Shown: positions 12,610-31,849, numbered from the stretch's first letter. The stretch: 64,000 bases of DNA from Hofstenia miamia (GCA_900660155.1 CABFPE010000233.1:337303-401302), one strand, 5' to 3'. A program made the numbers and translations. The notes: generated from the letters alone by a model not told the origin.

Positions 12610-13790
12610 ACAACAAGATATAATCAATATATGTTAAGAGCCCTCATGGGGCACTACCCCAGACGATCTTCGTTTTCATTTCTAATAATCTTGTTAAATT
12701 TTTGATTAGAGAAACATTCATTTACAATCTTTTTAATAAATTTGTGGGGATGGCCATTCTGCTTAAAAAGCTCAAAAATTAAATCTAATGATTTTGTTAT
12801 GTTTCTGTAGCCTGATGATAAATTTATAATTTGATCACAGAGGCATTTTCTTGTGTCTTTTTGTGTCGGTCTTCACAATATGATGAAAAAGGAATGCAGA
12901 GACCAGTATTTGTTTTCTTCAAAACATTTTTGTTTCGAATTCATTGTTCATGTTTGTCACAGTTACATCAAGAAAACTTAATTGGCTATTGTGTTCTTCT
13001 TCCATCGTAAATTTGATTTCATCTAAGTGTTTATTTAAATTTCTAAAAAAGTTTTTCAGCATTGATTTTGTTCTTAAAAATAGCAAATATGTCATCTACA
13101 TACCGGAAGTATTATATAAGTTTCCCATTGTGAAGTGATGACTCGATGATGTCCATCGCAAAAGCAGTCATTGTTGGTCCAAGTGGTGATCCCATTGCCA
13201 CACCATCAATTTGTTTAAATAATTTTTAATTGAATAGAAAGGATGTATTCAAACATGCTAAATGGAGTAAATCTTTTAATGTTTCCAGAGAAATACCCAG
13301 TTTATCTGCAGGAATAATGGCAAGAATATGATTGATTGTCTTTTCTACTGGAATGTTTGTAAAAAGTGATTTAACATCAAAGCTTACAAGATATTTAGCA
13401 CATTTATTTCCTTCATATACTGATTTTAATCTATTAATGAAGTAAAATGAATCTTTTAAATTGTACTTATTCGAGATGTATGGTTTCAATAATTCATTAA
13501 ATATTTGCTTAAATTATGTTGGTGAATTAATCATTGAAAGGATTAGTCTAAGTCTAAAGGGTGGATCATCTCTTGACGTAAGAATCTTTGCCAAACCGTA
13601 TAATCTTGCTGGAGCGGCACCAACACTTCCTATTATATCGAAATTTGTAGTTTTTTGAGGAATTTGACACAAGTTCATCAATGATGGATGAACAGTGCAA
13701 AGCAATATATTCTCAAAATCAACCTGTAAAAATTCAATGGAATTCACCCCTCAATGTCCAACAAAAAGACGTTCAAGTGCAAACCATGGG
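12610..13790 (-). pseudogene. Penelope-like element, reverse transcriptase part
   Basis: Minus strand reads PARLYGLAKI then PPFRLRLILSMINSPT (family PxFYGLPKIHK..LRPI....SP), then KYLVSFDVKSLFTNIPVEKT, a Penelope hallmark. Further on come IDGVAMGSPLGPTM and FRYVDDIFAIF (the catalytic YVDD at about 13090-13100), and beyond these QNGHPHKFIKK near 12750. Several stops and frame changes break the reading frame. The GIY-YIG end is not here but probably at 9.9-9.6 kb. Confidence 0.85.
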
Positions 13791-13829
13791 ATTAATTTCA
13801 AATTCAAAGGCAAAGAAAATTAGTATCAA

Positions 13830-14625
13830 AGCATTCACATAAATCATCTGATTAAGGTTTTATACGAATATTAAATTACTTCCTACGTGAGCCAAATCAT
13901 AATGAAATATATCCAAAAAATTCCCCTAAAGGCCTTTCATTCAAAAATATAAAAGAATATTTATTTAATACCACTATACATCATATAGCAAGAACAAAGC
14001 AAATTATTGATCAACCTATAGCAATACCAGAAGTTGTTCTACACTCAAGCCGTTTGCTGATGTAATCAAGGGCAATGAAACACTTGTAAGTAAACTAGTA
14101 GTCTTACCAAAATAATTTACTCTCTAAAAACTATACAATGTATTCCAAGAATAAATTACAATTTCGAATGACTGCTATGAAAGACGAAGAAGATATTGAA
14201 TCTTTTAATAAACATTGCAGAATTATGCAGCATAAAGGAATATAAAATCATTTTTTGAAGAAGCTAAATTATTTTACAAATTTTGAATTTTATTGGCATA
14301 TTATTAAATAATTTAAGATCACATATATGGATAAAGATAATGTTATCAGATAATGTACATAAAAATCCAGGACCTATAGTACAGGACAGTAGTCATTTAG
14401 AATCTGTAAGTCATAATTTCCAAAGTAATATTAAGATTTTATATACCTAAATACCTGCAGTTTAGCAGTTCTTCGAGAAAACAGTAAAGAATTTATAAAT
14501 ATCCTAGATAGAAGAACCATATTTGTATTTATGTAAACATAGTTAAACAACAACCCTAGAGTTCATATAGACTTTGATCCCTACGAGGCAAACATCTTTA
14601 ATTGATTTAAACCAAAATATGGAAA
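13830..14625 (+). pseudogene. LINE fragment, ORF1 end and endonuclease start with a 2A-like motif
   Basis: Plus-strand coding remnants: an open stretch at about 13872-14066 (NYFLREPNHNEIYPKN..SSRLLM), a short ORF1-like piece near 14150-14260, and a frame from 14340 reading MLSDNVHKNPGP. The NPGP at 14364-14375 sits where the CR1-like LINE at 38.4 kb has its 2A-like motif. It is followed in the same way by IKILY and, in other frames, SLAVLRENSKEF, the start of an apurinic-type endonuclease domain. Multiple stops; the remainder of the endonuclease and the RT are missing. Confidence 0.55.
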
Positions 14626-14629
14626 TCAG

Positions 14630-15980
14630 TAAAAAATCGAAATACTTTTGAGCCATCTTATTGTACGCTCTGGGTAGCATGCAGTATGCCATCGACGAAT
14701 TGACACTGAGATATCATGCGTTGAATGTGCAATGCTGAATATACAAGTTAATGTGTTTCTATTTTGCATGAAAAGCGCTATTAAGTTTCTTACCACCTCC
14801 TGCCTCACACCTACAAAGAATTGTGAAAAAATCGAAATCGAAATTATGAATATATTTATTTCTAAAGAATCGATCAAAATCCAAAAATTCAAAATCACCG
14901 CACCTTAATATATAGGAAAATTTTGAAATATTTTACTCATTTGTATGGGAACATTTGATCAAACTAATACAAAAATTCAACTTTCTAATTTGGTTTTTCG
15001 AACCAGAACTAATATTTCTTCAATTGAATTGGATTTGTACATGTCAATATACAAAATCAAAATCAAAATAAATTATTTTTTAATATGACATAGTTTCAAT
15101 ACTTAAGCTTATCAAGAAAAATATGATCTAATTGTCGTAATATCTTGCTAAAGCTACGCCCTCATGATATCTAGTTTACAAAACAATTGCCGTGGCAATT
15201 AATGTTAAAGCCATTTCATAGAATTTAACTCTCAGCATGCTCTATGCAAACTAATATACATTATGTGAATAATGTGGTAGATAAGTTTGGAATTATTTGA
15301 TTTCCCTTCAATTTCTTCTTATAAATGATCTTTCAAAAAACGTAGATTATTCGCGAAAGGTCAACAATAAATAATGCTTAGTCATTTTAATTTACTTTAA
15401 GACCTTGTGAATGTAATTTTTTCTTAAATCGTTTTACATAAAATCAGTATACAAATAGTTGTAGCACTTAATAAGATTTTAAAGATAATATTTTCTACTT
15501 CAGTGATTAAACTTGGTTGTGGGAAATTATTGAGATCTTTGGAATTTAAAGAGGTGCATTTATACTTAAATACATTTTTGGATTTCTTTTAGGTTATAGT
15601 TATGATTTTCATTTTTGAGGTGGTAATTCATTCAATTACTAATACAAAAATTTGTAAGAGAGTTCTTCATCAAGTTCTTTTAAAATTGAAGTTTTCTATA
15701 AGAATTTGTTCTTGGGTGTATTTTGGTATTTTGTTTCTTTACTTCAATTCAAAAAAATACAATTATTTTGTTCGATTTGGAATACAATAAAGATTAATTC
15801 GAGTAGATTTTGGCTTCTCCTAAACAAGATGCAGAAAAAAACTAATCATCATAATTCATTAAAAAATTCATTCACAACGATATGTTATATTATTGTAGAA
15901 AAAATCAGTAGTATATATTGTATCATCGCCGAAATGTTCTGTAATGAACTGCGCTTACAAACTTCTGTCAATGCTATCCA
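14630..15980. other. AT-rich DNA, no gene seen
   Basis: Only small chance frames. Nothing recognisable on either strand. Confidence 0.4.
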
Positions 15981-15983
15981 ATG

Positions 15984-16026
<43 letters not shown>
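15984..16026. repeat. (TA)n microsatellite
   Basis: Uninterrupted alternating TA tract. Confidence 0.9.
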
Positions 16027-16030
<4 letters not shown>

Positions 16031-16219
16031 GTAAATCTTCATTCAACCAAGCCAATTACGAGCTCACTGCTGACAACTTGAAAGAAGAAGAGGCAACTGT
16101 AGTGGGCTGTTACCTATAAATATTGTTATGTGGATCAATAAAGCGGAGGTCTGTAGTATGATAAGGGTTACTTTCATCTACCATTGGTAATGAAATGTGA
16201 GGTTGCTTCTTTGTTTATG

Positions 16220-16420
16220 GCTGTAGTGTTCTGTTTTGGTCGGATAGTTCACCAGACTTGAACTCAATCGAAAACCTGTGATGAGCTGTTAGAGTAGGCG
16301 TAGGCCTATATTAGAAGTCTCCATCAAAAATGAATGAGCTACAACATCCAGGTATTTGTGGACATCCATCCATGTCCAGAAGAATCGCAGTCGTGATATA
16401 AAAAAAGATCATTAACATCA
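16220..16420 (+). pseudogene. Tc1-like transposase fragment
   Basis: Plus strand reads WSDSSPDLNSIENL, directly matching the Tc1 transposase motif W..SPDLNPIENLW that carries the third catalytic acidic residue. About 40 residues later comes SMSRRIAVVI, the usual C-terminal motif. Two stops follow IENL, so it is decayed. No inverted terminal repeats were found around it. Confidence 0.75.
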
Positions 16421-17088
16421 AATGAATATTTACTCCCTCATTTCCTAGTGCATGATACTCATTGCTATTTAACAGATTTTTGTGCTGTGTGTAATATATT
16501 CCTTTAAGGAGGGGAGGGAAATTGCAATACGCGCATTTATTACTTCAAGTGTATTAGTAAATGTTGAATTTTAAGAAAATACAAATGAAATATTTACAAT
16601 ATTAATTCAACCAATTATATTGGTGGTTGTTTTGAAAATTGGGGTAAATTATATACTTTAGTATGCCACATACTATGATTTACAAAATCGACTGCTCTTG
16701 TCGTACTACACCACAAGAACGATTAGGTGGTAGTAACTGTTATCACACGAGGTTGATGTATCAAGAAAATTTTTTTCGAAATTGGTAAATGATATTTGCA
16801 AAGAAACACACACAAAATTTAAATGTGTGGCAAATTTTTTGTAATTAAATTAGATTCAGAAAAACAAGGATTATTTCAAGAAAGAAAGTATAGTTATTTG
16901 TTCTACTCTAGTACATTATCGCTGGTTTTTATGTGTAGTATATTTTTGCAGGTACTTCAAGTTTACATCCAATCTAAGATCCGATTAGGTAACATAATAT
17001 ATAGCTTGACATTAACATATTATGTAATAATATATAAGAGTTAAAGTAAATTCATTGCTAAATAAAAACAAAGAAACAACACTAAAAG

Positions 17089-17090
<2 letters not shown>

Positions 17091-17120
<30 letters not shown>
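17091..17120. repeat. (TA)n microsatellite
   Basis: Alternating TA tract directly before a LINE tail fragment. Confidence 0.85.
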
Positions 17121-17121
<1 letters not shown>

Positions 17122-17139
17122 TTATTTCTAAGAAGAAAC

Positions 17140-17370
17140 GTTCCATTTTTGTCACCTAACAGTTTACAAATTCAATTATATAAAAGTTACATATTATCGC
17201 ATTTAATATACAGTTCACAAATTTGGTATCCATCAAGAACTGGATTTATTAAGCAGGAGAAATTTCAAAGACGTTGCATTCATTGGGCTTCAAATAAGAA
17301 AAACATAGACTGTAATGAATTAACGCGACTTAAGATTTTACAATTTCCATCGAATTTCAACTTTTGCATT
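17140..17370 (+). pseudogene. LINE reverse transcriptase C-terminal fragment
   Basis: The frame starting at 17149 reads QLYKSYILSHLIYSSQIWYP then QEKFQRRCIHWAS. This matches the thumb/tail region of non-LTR RT (LY.SY..SHL.Y...IW...) with the conserved QRR. Only this small piece survives. Confidence 0.7.
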
Positions 17371-17399
17371 TAATATTTTTAAATAAACTACTAAATAAT

Positions 17400-18370
17400 A
17401 TAACAGCATTGAAATATATATATAGGCCTATATATGCATGTATTTACAATATTTGATTGTATTATCTTTACTATATTATTGCTCAATACATAATACGTTC
17501 TATATTTTTATTTTATATTACATTATTCAAACTAACTAATTGTTATTAATGTACTGTACTTTTATGTAGTTCCAAAAAAACGAATTGGAAATTATTTCTT
17601 AGGTAATGCTGATTAACGATGTTATAGAGAAATGGCGTACCAAAACATGGCTTTGAAATTCCAAACAATTAATGCATAGATGCAATATAATATATACTTA
17701 GTGAAACACATTTCTGTTTGCAATCATTGGGAGTAATAATTTATGCACATGGTCTCTTTTCTAATTTAAAAAATTGGTGTTAAATATCATTCAAGATATC
17801 GTTGCATTGCAGTGCGTGCCACTAATCGCATAGGAACCTACCTTACCAATTACCATTCAACAAGTTTTTAAATTAATAGTGTTCTTTCTTATTCTTGATT
17901 GCGCATTAATATATATTCTGTAAATTTATAAATTTTTCAATAATTTTTAATCATTTTAATGTTGATTTTGTAAATTTTATAACTTTTCCATGTAAATGTT
18001 GATTTGGAATTTTACTGTTCAAATAGTAAACTAATTTGTGCTCTAAGAGATTCAGTGGAAGAAGTATGACTTCAACATTATAATCTGACATTACAAGAAC
18101 ATCAACATTGAATGTAACAATGAAATTTATTCATTACTCCAGCAATATTGATTTTTTGTTCAAACAGACATATAAACATTTACTAACGTCGCTGTCTGTT
18201 CAAGTCAACTACCGATTGCGACACCATCTATTTGTGAGTGAGAGCTTCATTGAAATTCACAACATGTGGGGTTTTGTGCAGAATAATATTCGTGTGCTTT
18301 TAAAGAATCGCAATCTAAATCAAATAGCCCAATGATATTGGAGCAGTTCTAGGGTACACAGAAGTACACT
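17400..18370. other. AT-rich DNA, no gene seen
   Basis: No supported exon, RNA gene or repeat recognised. Confidence 0.4.
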
Positions 18371-18375
18371 GATTA

Positions 18376-18502
18376 AGAGAACGCAGTTAACTATTTCTTT
18401 ATTTACAGATGTTTTGGTGTCTTATAAACACTACATATTAACAATATGTACAAACAACTACTAACGAATAAACACGAAAAGCGAGTACCTGCCAATGTTA
18501 CA
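18376..18502 (+). repeat. Partial terminal-repeat copy (LTR fossil)
   Basis: This stretch resembles the right-hand half of the two terminal repeats at 47425-47691 and 48065-48339. Shared landmarks are CTATTTACAGATG (here CTTTATTTACAGATG), AACACGAAAAGCG and the end TACCTGCCAATGTTACA. It ends with the same CA and is followed by ATAT, as is the copy at 48339. An old solo remnant. Confidence 0.6.
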
Positions 18503-18664
18503 ATATAATGTTTCAACAACCATTATTGCATAACTAACAGCATCATTTAAAGATGCATTAATATACAAGCTTTTAACATCATCACGAAGCAGCGATGCTT
18601 GTCAGAACTATAGCTTACATATGGCTGTATAATAAAAAAACGAAAAAATCGATATTCTTGTGAT

Positions 18665-18667
18665 ATA

Positions 18668-18706
<39 letters not shown>

Positions 18707-18712
18707 TAGACA
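18665..18712. repeat. (TA)n microsatellite
   Basis: Alternating TA tract with a few interruptions. Confidence 0.9.
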
Positions 18713-18719
18713 GGCATAC

Positions 18720-20000
18720 ATACTATGAATATATAATCTTAGGCCTCGCCTTTGTTTGACTTTTATTGTACTTCAAGTCGGGTATGATCACGTTAATTAT
18801 GAATTTTAAACACAATCTATGGGTGATAGTAAAAAACATTTCTAATAAGATTCTACTTTCAAAAGAAGAGCATGTTGGCCCCAGTCCTTGATGATTTTAC
18901 TGGATTTTTACATTGTCTTATTTTATTGTCATTCCCATTAACTCTATGAATTAAACCATTGACATTAATCTTAAAAAATTTTGCGTAGCAATTAGCGACC
19001 GGATTTTTTAAATATTGTAGAAGCTCTTAAAAGAAGAGAAATTGCTACTAAGAATATATTAACAGTTGAACGGTCCGATCATGTCCGATTGAATTCTACT
19101 GGAGTATTTCGTCTCAATATTAACTTCCAATTTGTAGCAAAATAAACTGCTACATTCTACAACTTAAATATTTGGTGAAAAATTAACATGAATGCTGAAT
19201 TCATAATGCAGGAAATGATACGTGGGCTAAAATCAAAGGTATAACATTAATCATTAAAAAATAATATTAAAAACGGTGTCTCAATAGTTTGATTTGGATC
19301 TGTTGTTTGATATTTAACTGGGACGAACAATGGAAAAGTGAAATGACAAACTTTGATAAAAACTTAATTGCCATTACAACTGTTAGTTACTGTAAGAATT
19401 TGCTTTGCATTTTCATTATTGTAAATGTTGCATCTAACCTTCCCAATGTGCTCCCAAATGGAATTGGTGAACGCATGGGTTAACACAACTAATTTTGTAG
19501 CAGACCCTACTCGACAAATGTGTGACCCGGAAAACAATGAATGCTCTTATCATTTGAATTTTCTTTGTTTGATTGTTATCTTTTAACCCTAAACTACAAT
19601 GTTGCCAAAAAGCAACAATTAGAAAATGGGAACAACGGGTGACTGAAATTATCCAAAACAATCTTAGCAGAATTGTTTGTACCATGTGTTCTATTCTATC
19701 TAGTTACAGTATTTCTTATTTTGTAAGTTTTGAAACAGACCTTAAGAAATGAAAAATATGCAAATAGATATTCACTTTAAATGCTCTTTGTTTTATGTGC
19801 ACTTTCTATTCAACTATTTTAAAAAACAATGAATATGTTTGTGTTTTGTAAAAATAAATTTTTTCTTAATTTTTTTATTAGATGATGATGTTTTAAACAT
19901 TGATTTTACACTATTCAATATACAAATCTGCATTACATAAACAAACATAGGTTTCAAATAATACTATTTTTAGCAGATGAATATAATATACTTGTTGAAA
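18720..20000. other. AT-rich DNA, no supported gene
   Basis: Contains short frames (for example 19685-19434 on the minus strand) that match nothing I recognise. If the TRPM-like exon at 20 kb belongs to a full gene, its next exons should be in this direction, but none was found. Confidence 0.35.
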
Positions 20001-20006
20001 ATTTAC

Positions 20007-20189
20007 CTTCCATTGGGATTCAATTACGGCCTGTGCACAAGTTGTTGAGAGAAAGTTCTTGCATTTGCCATCGAATGCAACTTCGAGGCTACTACTATCC
20101 TTCCAAATGGTACACTTCTTCTTCAATACATTTTTAGCTAATATACGGTCAGTAATGTAGCAGACATCAACAACACCAACTGCTAAGTT
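20007..20189 (-). CDS. Isolated TRPM-like exon (post-SLOG region)
   Basis: A clean 61-codon exon: acceptor CTATTTAG, open reading frame, donor AAG|GTAAAT, phase 0 on both sides. The peptide begins NLAVGVVDVCYITDR, then CTIWKDSSSLEVAF and LSTTCAQAVIESQWK. This resembles the TRPM segment after the SLOG domain (family pattern AxxLLxxC..., W..S.LxLA, FxSHTCxQxxLxxxW.G). It lies upstream, in transcription sense, of the first exon of the TRPM gene at 9.0 kb, so it cannot be a downstream exon of that transcript as assembled. Possibilities: part of a second TRPM gene whose other exons I did not find, a relic, or a misordered contig. Confidence 0.55.
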
Positions 20190-20927
20190 CTAAATAGGAT
20201 TAATGTTATAATTCAATAGCTTCTATGAGAAAAAATTCATTCAGGATATAGAAATTGTAAACATTTGTAGGAGCAGGACAATAATGAAACCTCAATATGT
20301 TGAAGGTTTAAATATGATTGGTCTCTAATAGAGTGACGCCTTCTTTTTGTCAGAAAATTAAAGAAGTATTTTAAAATGATTGATAAAAATTTTGCCTTCA
20401 CACTTTTCAACGCAGGCTGCCTATCTTATCATCAGGAGTGCAAAATTTATACAAAATTTCACAAGATAAATTTAAGAGTTCGAAGCATCAAATGAGTTGC
20501 ACAATGAAGTGTGGAATTTTGACATGTTCAAACATTTATAAATGAGTCTCTTCCCTAAAAATAGCTTGGAAAAGTGTTTTTCGAATTTTAGTTTCTAGGA
20601 AAGCTTGATGTTTATTGCAAACTTCAAATTTCCACTTAGAGTTAAACGCGTAACTTATATATATATATATATATATATTTGGAGCTGTACCTGCCTTGAA
20701 CCCATATTTTTTTTACTGGGTGCCTTGTGGAGTTTCACAAGGATATGTTGGAAGTCTCAAATTTTTCTAATTCGTCAAATAGGAACACACATGATTTTAC
20801 TATTTACCGGAGTGGGCCAAAAAGTAACTACGTTTCAAACAATGTTCCATATTTGACAAAAGCAGACTCACTTTACATAAGGGTACATAGCAGTTAATGG
20901 AAGAAATTGCTAAGAAATCGTATGGAT

Positions 20928-21385
20928 TAGAGATTATTGCTGTGCGGTAATACCACTGTAGGATTTATACAATTGCGGTGGTTGGCGGTAGAATTAATCA
21001 ACTTCTGGTGGCATAAAGATATACAGATAATGTGTTTTGTCTTAGGATTTAAAATCTCTAAGTATTTCTCAAAAAACTCTCTGAAGCAAACCTATGGGAA
21101 TTGACATACAAAAGTAATTTTTTACATATTTCATTGAAAATTTGATACTTCCCTAATAAAATTGAATGAAATCACAAAATACCTAAGAATTTGTCTTTTA
21201 CCATGTTTATGAATGATCCATAATCCTAAAAAATAATTAAAAAATATGAATATTTCCGTACGAAGAAAAAAATAGCCATTGTTGCGTATACCGCGGTAAA
21301 ATTTCATCTATTGCAATAGTTTGTGGTAAAAAACAGACATTGCGGTGGCAATAACTTTAAAAAACCTGTACCGCGCTTATCTCTA
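20928..21385. mobile_element. hAT-type MITE (TAGAGAT ends, GCGGTA-rich)
   Basis: A 458-bp non-coding element with ends TAGAGAT..GCGGTA and TACCGCGC..ATCTCTA. It is flanked by an 8-bp duplication GTATGGAT / ATATGGAT (one mismatch) at 20920-20927 and 21386-21393. TAGxGAT ends with 8-bp duplications fit the Ac-like branch of hAT. Internal GCGGTGG/GCGGTA motifs near both ends can pair. Confidence 0.85.
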
Positions 21386-21557
21386 ATATGGATCAACCTG
21401 TAAGCTAATAATCAGGATTCACAAGGAAAGTAAACAAAAAATTCGTCGTGTATTCTTCTGAGAATTCTTTTATTTTTTTGATATATTTGAAATTTCTGTA
21501 ACAGCTGCTTTAATATCATCAGCAATAAAATGCCGCTGAATTTGCCAACATATTACT

Positions 21558-23300
21558 CTTGAAGTTGTAAGATAAGATAAGATATTGTTTATTCAGATGA
21601 ATATAGACAATTAAAAACTAATAATTTATCTGAAGAGAGTCAAAAATATGCAAACATACATACAAACACATACAAAATCAAAATTTACTATATAATAAAT
21701 CTAACAGGCTAGGGGGAAATTACTAGATTTCAAGTACGGTTGTTGAATAATCATTGTTGTAGAATTTTTCTCCTAGCCACGATTGTCCTGAGATATTCTT
21801 TTGCTTAAGGTAAATTGTAATTTGCTTCTTAAAAGCTCTTAGTTTTTCAATGTTTTTAATCTGTTTAGCAAATGAATTCAATGTTCGGATTGCGGTATTA
21901 ATGATGATTCTTTCAAGACTTTTTTTCTATAGTTAAAGCAGGTAAAATGTTTTGATATGGAGTTCTGTTTATGAATAAAGCCAGGTATTAAAATCGTATT
22001 ATAAGGTGGTAATTTCTTGATGAGCTTAAGAAATGTCAACATAGTATTCAAAATGACAAGCTGTCTTGGAAAAAGGATTGATTTCGAAATGTATGCCTTA
22101 GTTCTGGGAAATTTTTTTGAAACATTAAATCTTTTATATCAGTAAATAATATATTTACATAATTTAAATGACTCACTATAAATGCAAGAAAAAATTAAAT
22201 TATTGCACAAGCTAGTAATGTCATTACTATCATTGACATGTTTCCTATACCGATGTCTAATTTTCGAACTATTTGCATTAATGTGAGATTCAAAATTTAG
22301 CTTAGAATCAAAAGTTACTCCTAAGTGCTTGAAATTATCTACAATCGGAATACTAGTATTATTGAGATTGAGGGTCAAAGGCTGAAACATCGCAATTATT
22401 TTCAGTGGGTTTCAAAATACAAAATTCAATTTTATCTTCATTTATAAGCAACCTGGACTTCCTGAAATACGTACATAATTTGTTACAATTTAATGCTATC
22501 GATTCAATTGCCATGTGCATGGATTTATTTTCGCTGAATATGCATGTATCATCGGCGNCATGTTTCTTATACCAATGGCTAATTTTCGAACTATTGCATT
22601 AATGTGAGATTCAAAATTTAGCTTAGAATCAAAAATTACTCCTAGGTACTTGAAATTATCTACAGTCGGGATGCTAATATTATTGACATTAAGGGTTAAG
22701 GCTGAAACATCGTGAGTATATTTAGTGGGCTGTAAAATACAAAATTCAATTTTATCTTCATTTATAAGCAACCTGGACTTCCTGAAATACGTACATAATT
22801 TGTTACAATTTAATGCTATCGATTCAATTGCCATGTGCATGGATTTATTTTCGCTGAATATGCATGTATCATCGGCGTATTGAATTAAATTACAATCAGT
22901 TGTCATATGCATATCGTTTACGTATATACTGAAAAGAAGGGGACCAAGAATTGTTCCTTGAGGAACACCATTATTAACAGGTAGCCAATCTGAAAAAACA
23001 TTGCTTATCTTTACTCTCTGATATCTGATTCAAATAACTAGTTAACAAATTTCTGCTATTATAAAAAAATCCCATATATGATCATTTTTCTATGAGTATG
23101 CTATGATTAATAAAATCAAAAGCTTTAGAAAGGTCTAAGCAAGCAATAGTTACGAATTTATTTGCGCCAAGTGAAGACCTCCAATTCTCTGTAGTTTTTA
23201 AAAATTTTTTGAAATCCAAATTGAGTATTTGACAAAAGACTATTTATTTAGGTGTTATTTGACCGTGCAATAATCTCACGAATACTTTCCTTATTGGAGA
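21558..23300 (-). mobile_element. LINE remnant, reverse transcriptase and tail
   Basis: Minus strand reads TIACLDLSKAFDFINHS (23160-23090), NNGVPQGTILGPLLFS (about 22970-22925), IQYADDTCIFSE (YADD at 22868-22879), FKYLGVIFDSKLNFESHIN and a degraded thumb. The copy ends at about 21558 with a TATCT repeat tail (TAAGATAAGATAAGAT on the plus strand), as expected for a target-primed LINE. The segment around 22400-22557 repeats 22740-22880 across an n at 22558, probably an assembly error. Frames are broken. A minus-strand segment at 23440-23300 (TEEDIEEGLINYYEENE..) may be its linker or unrelated. Confidence 0.8.
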
Positions 23301-23469
23301 TTTGCACAATACAGATTTTCTTTTGTTATTTCACCAGTGACTGGAATTTTCTTGCAAGAATAAATTGCTGTTTCTTGATTTTCATTTTCCTCATAATAAT
23401 TGATTAGACCCTCTTCAATATCTTCTTCAGTCATACATTGGTATCTTGCTGTTTAACCGTTCTCTCAGT

Positions 23470-24960
23470 GATATTTCTATTCACCCCCAATTAACAGTAC
23501 GTTTATAAAATTTACAAGCTCATATATTTTTATATTAAATATTTAATGTTCTTTAACATATAGATTGTGAACATGTATGAATTTACTTTAAGAAATGTAT
23601 TGCCTCTAAATTATGATTTATTCCTTTTTGGATTAGAAATTTAATATAAAATTGTTAAAAATTTTAGTTAAAAAATCTTAATCAATTAGATGAGCATAAA
23701 CCTATAGTTAGTTAAATGTTTACTTATACGCAAAGGGACACTATAAAACATATACATCATTAGCAATAACCAAGTTAAATTTTCTGTTCCCATTCACCCC
23801 ACTTTCCGGCATTAATTTTAGTATCACTTATGAAACTTCTTAAATGCAATTAAGGCTTTCGGAAAGTTAATTGACGAATTTTGAAAGTTGTTTTTTATTT
23901 CAAAATGTGAATTGATAAATTCCAAAAGCCTGCTTAACTTATCATTATAATACTACAAGAAATTTATTGACATCCTAGAAGGCTGGCTTTGTAATTAAGT
24001 GAATGTATTTCATGTACTTAATGAAAACATTCAAATAAACTGCCATTTATCTAAATAAGGAATTTTATATTTTTCATTTAAGTAGTGAGATATCTAGATA
24101 TATACGCTGAGAATTACCCAATTTCGATATTTTTGTGAAATTCTTTAAGTATTCTCGCACAATTTTTGAAAATACGTATACTATATTAGTTTAAATCGTT
24201 TCACTCAAATGTAGACAAAAATTTTGCAATTCAATTATATTTCCGGATATGGATAATTTAAAACAGATTTTATTATGCAATCACTATAAAATTCAAATTC
24301 CCTTATATTCTAGTTTCTCTGAAAGGGCAACGTTTGTATATTGAAAATACATTAGAGATTCTTTAATAATTCGTTATTGAAATCTACAGGGGCGAAAACT
24401 AGTGTAACAAAAATTTGGAAAGCTAATGGAGCAAACGTAATTTTATATTAGTGTTAATAATTATTAATAACTAATTATTATATATAATAAGTCATTATAA
24501 TGAATAATACATAAATCTTTTAACTAAACACTTAAATTTCTCATTATAATCATTCTAACACATTTTTAACATTACATTCTATTAATCAACATTCTATTAA
24601 CTCAATGAAGATTTGTTCCAGGATGCATAGTTAAAAAATACCAATTCATTTCATAAATAAAACTTTGAATGTCTTTAAGCACTCTGATATAGATTATTGA
24701 TTCATACTCTTTTTATTCCAGCTGATAAACGTGTAGGACTTTCGTATCAATTTCTCACCATAACGACACTACATATGAAATACGAGCTTGGGAAAGATTT
24801 TCAATATTTATTTCTGTTTTCAATAATATTCGTCAGTTATAATTTTGAAATTATTTTTTTCAGAATGAAACGATTGATATTGAAATTGGAAAAAACGAAA
24901 AAAACATTTCACTGAGCAAAGAATGGAGCTGAAAAATGACAAACTAAAAGGCGTAGGAAA
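23470..24960. other. AT-rich DNA between LINE and RBBP4 3' end
   Basis: No gene or repeat recognised. Confidence 0.4.
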
Positions 24961-24967
24961 AGATAAA

Positions 24968-24973
24968 TTTATT
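24968..24973 (-). terminator. Candidate polyadenylation signal of RBBP4
   Basis: AATAAA on the minus strand about 140 bases beyond the RBBP4 stop codon at 25112-25114. Position and sense fit, but no transcript evidence is available. Confidence 0.4.
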
Positions 24974-25111
24974 CTAAGAGACATCACAACACTAATAATG
25001 GCTGTAAATTAGCAGGAAAAAATTTGTACTAGAAATACTATAGATGAACAAATACCTTTGAACAGTTTGTGTTCAAAACATTTAGTACGAAAACATAAAA
25101 TAAAAACATGT

Positions 25112-31780
<6,669 letters not shown>

Positions 31781-31849
31781 TTTATAATGGCGCTAATGTC
31801 AAGGTGTTTCGAGAAATTTGGTGTCAGTAATGCCCTCTCCATGGTCCAG

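Noticed and set aside
19434-19685. 83-codon minus-strand frame considered as a TRPM exon following 20007
   Set aside because: No TRPM-like residues and no convincing acceptor/donor pair.
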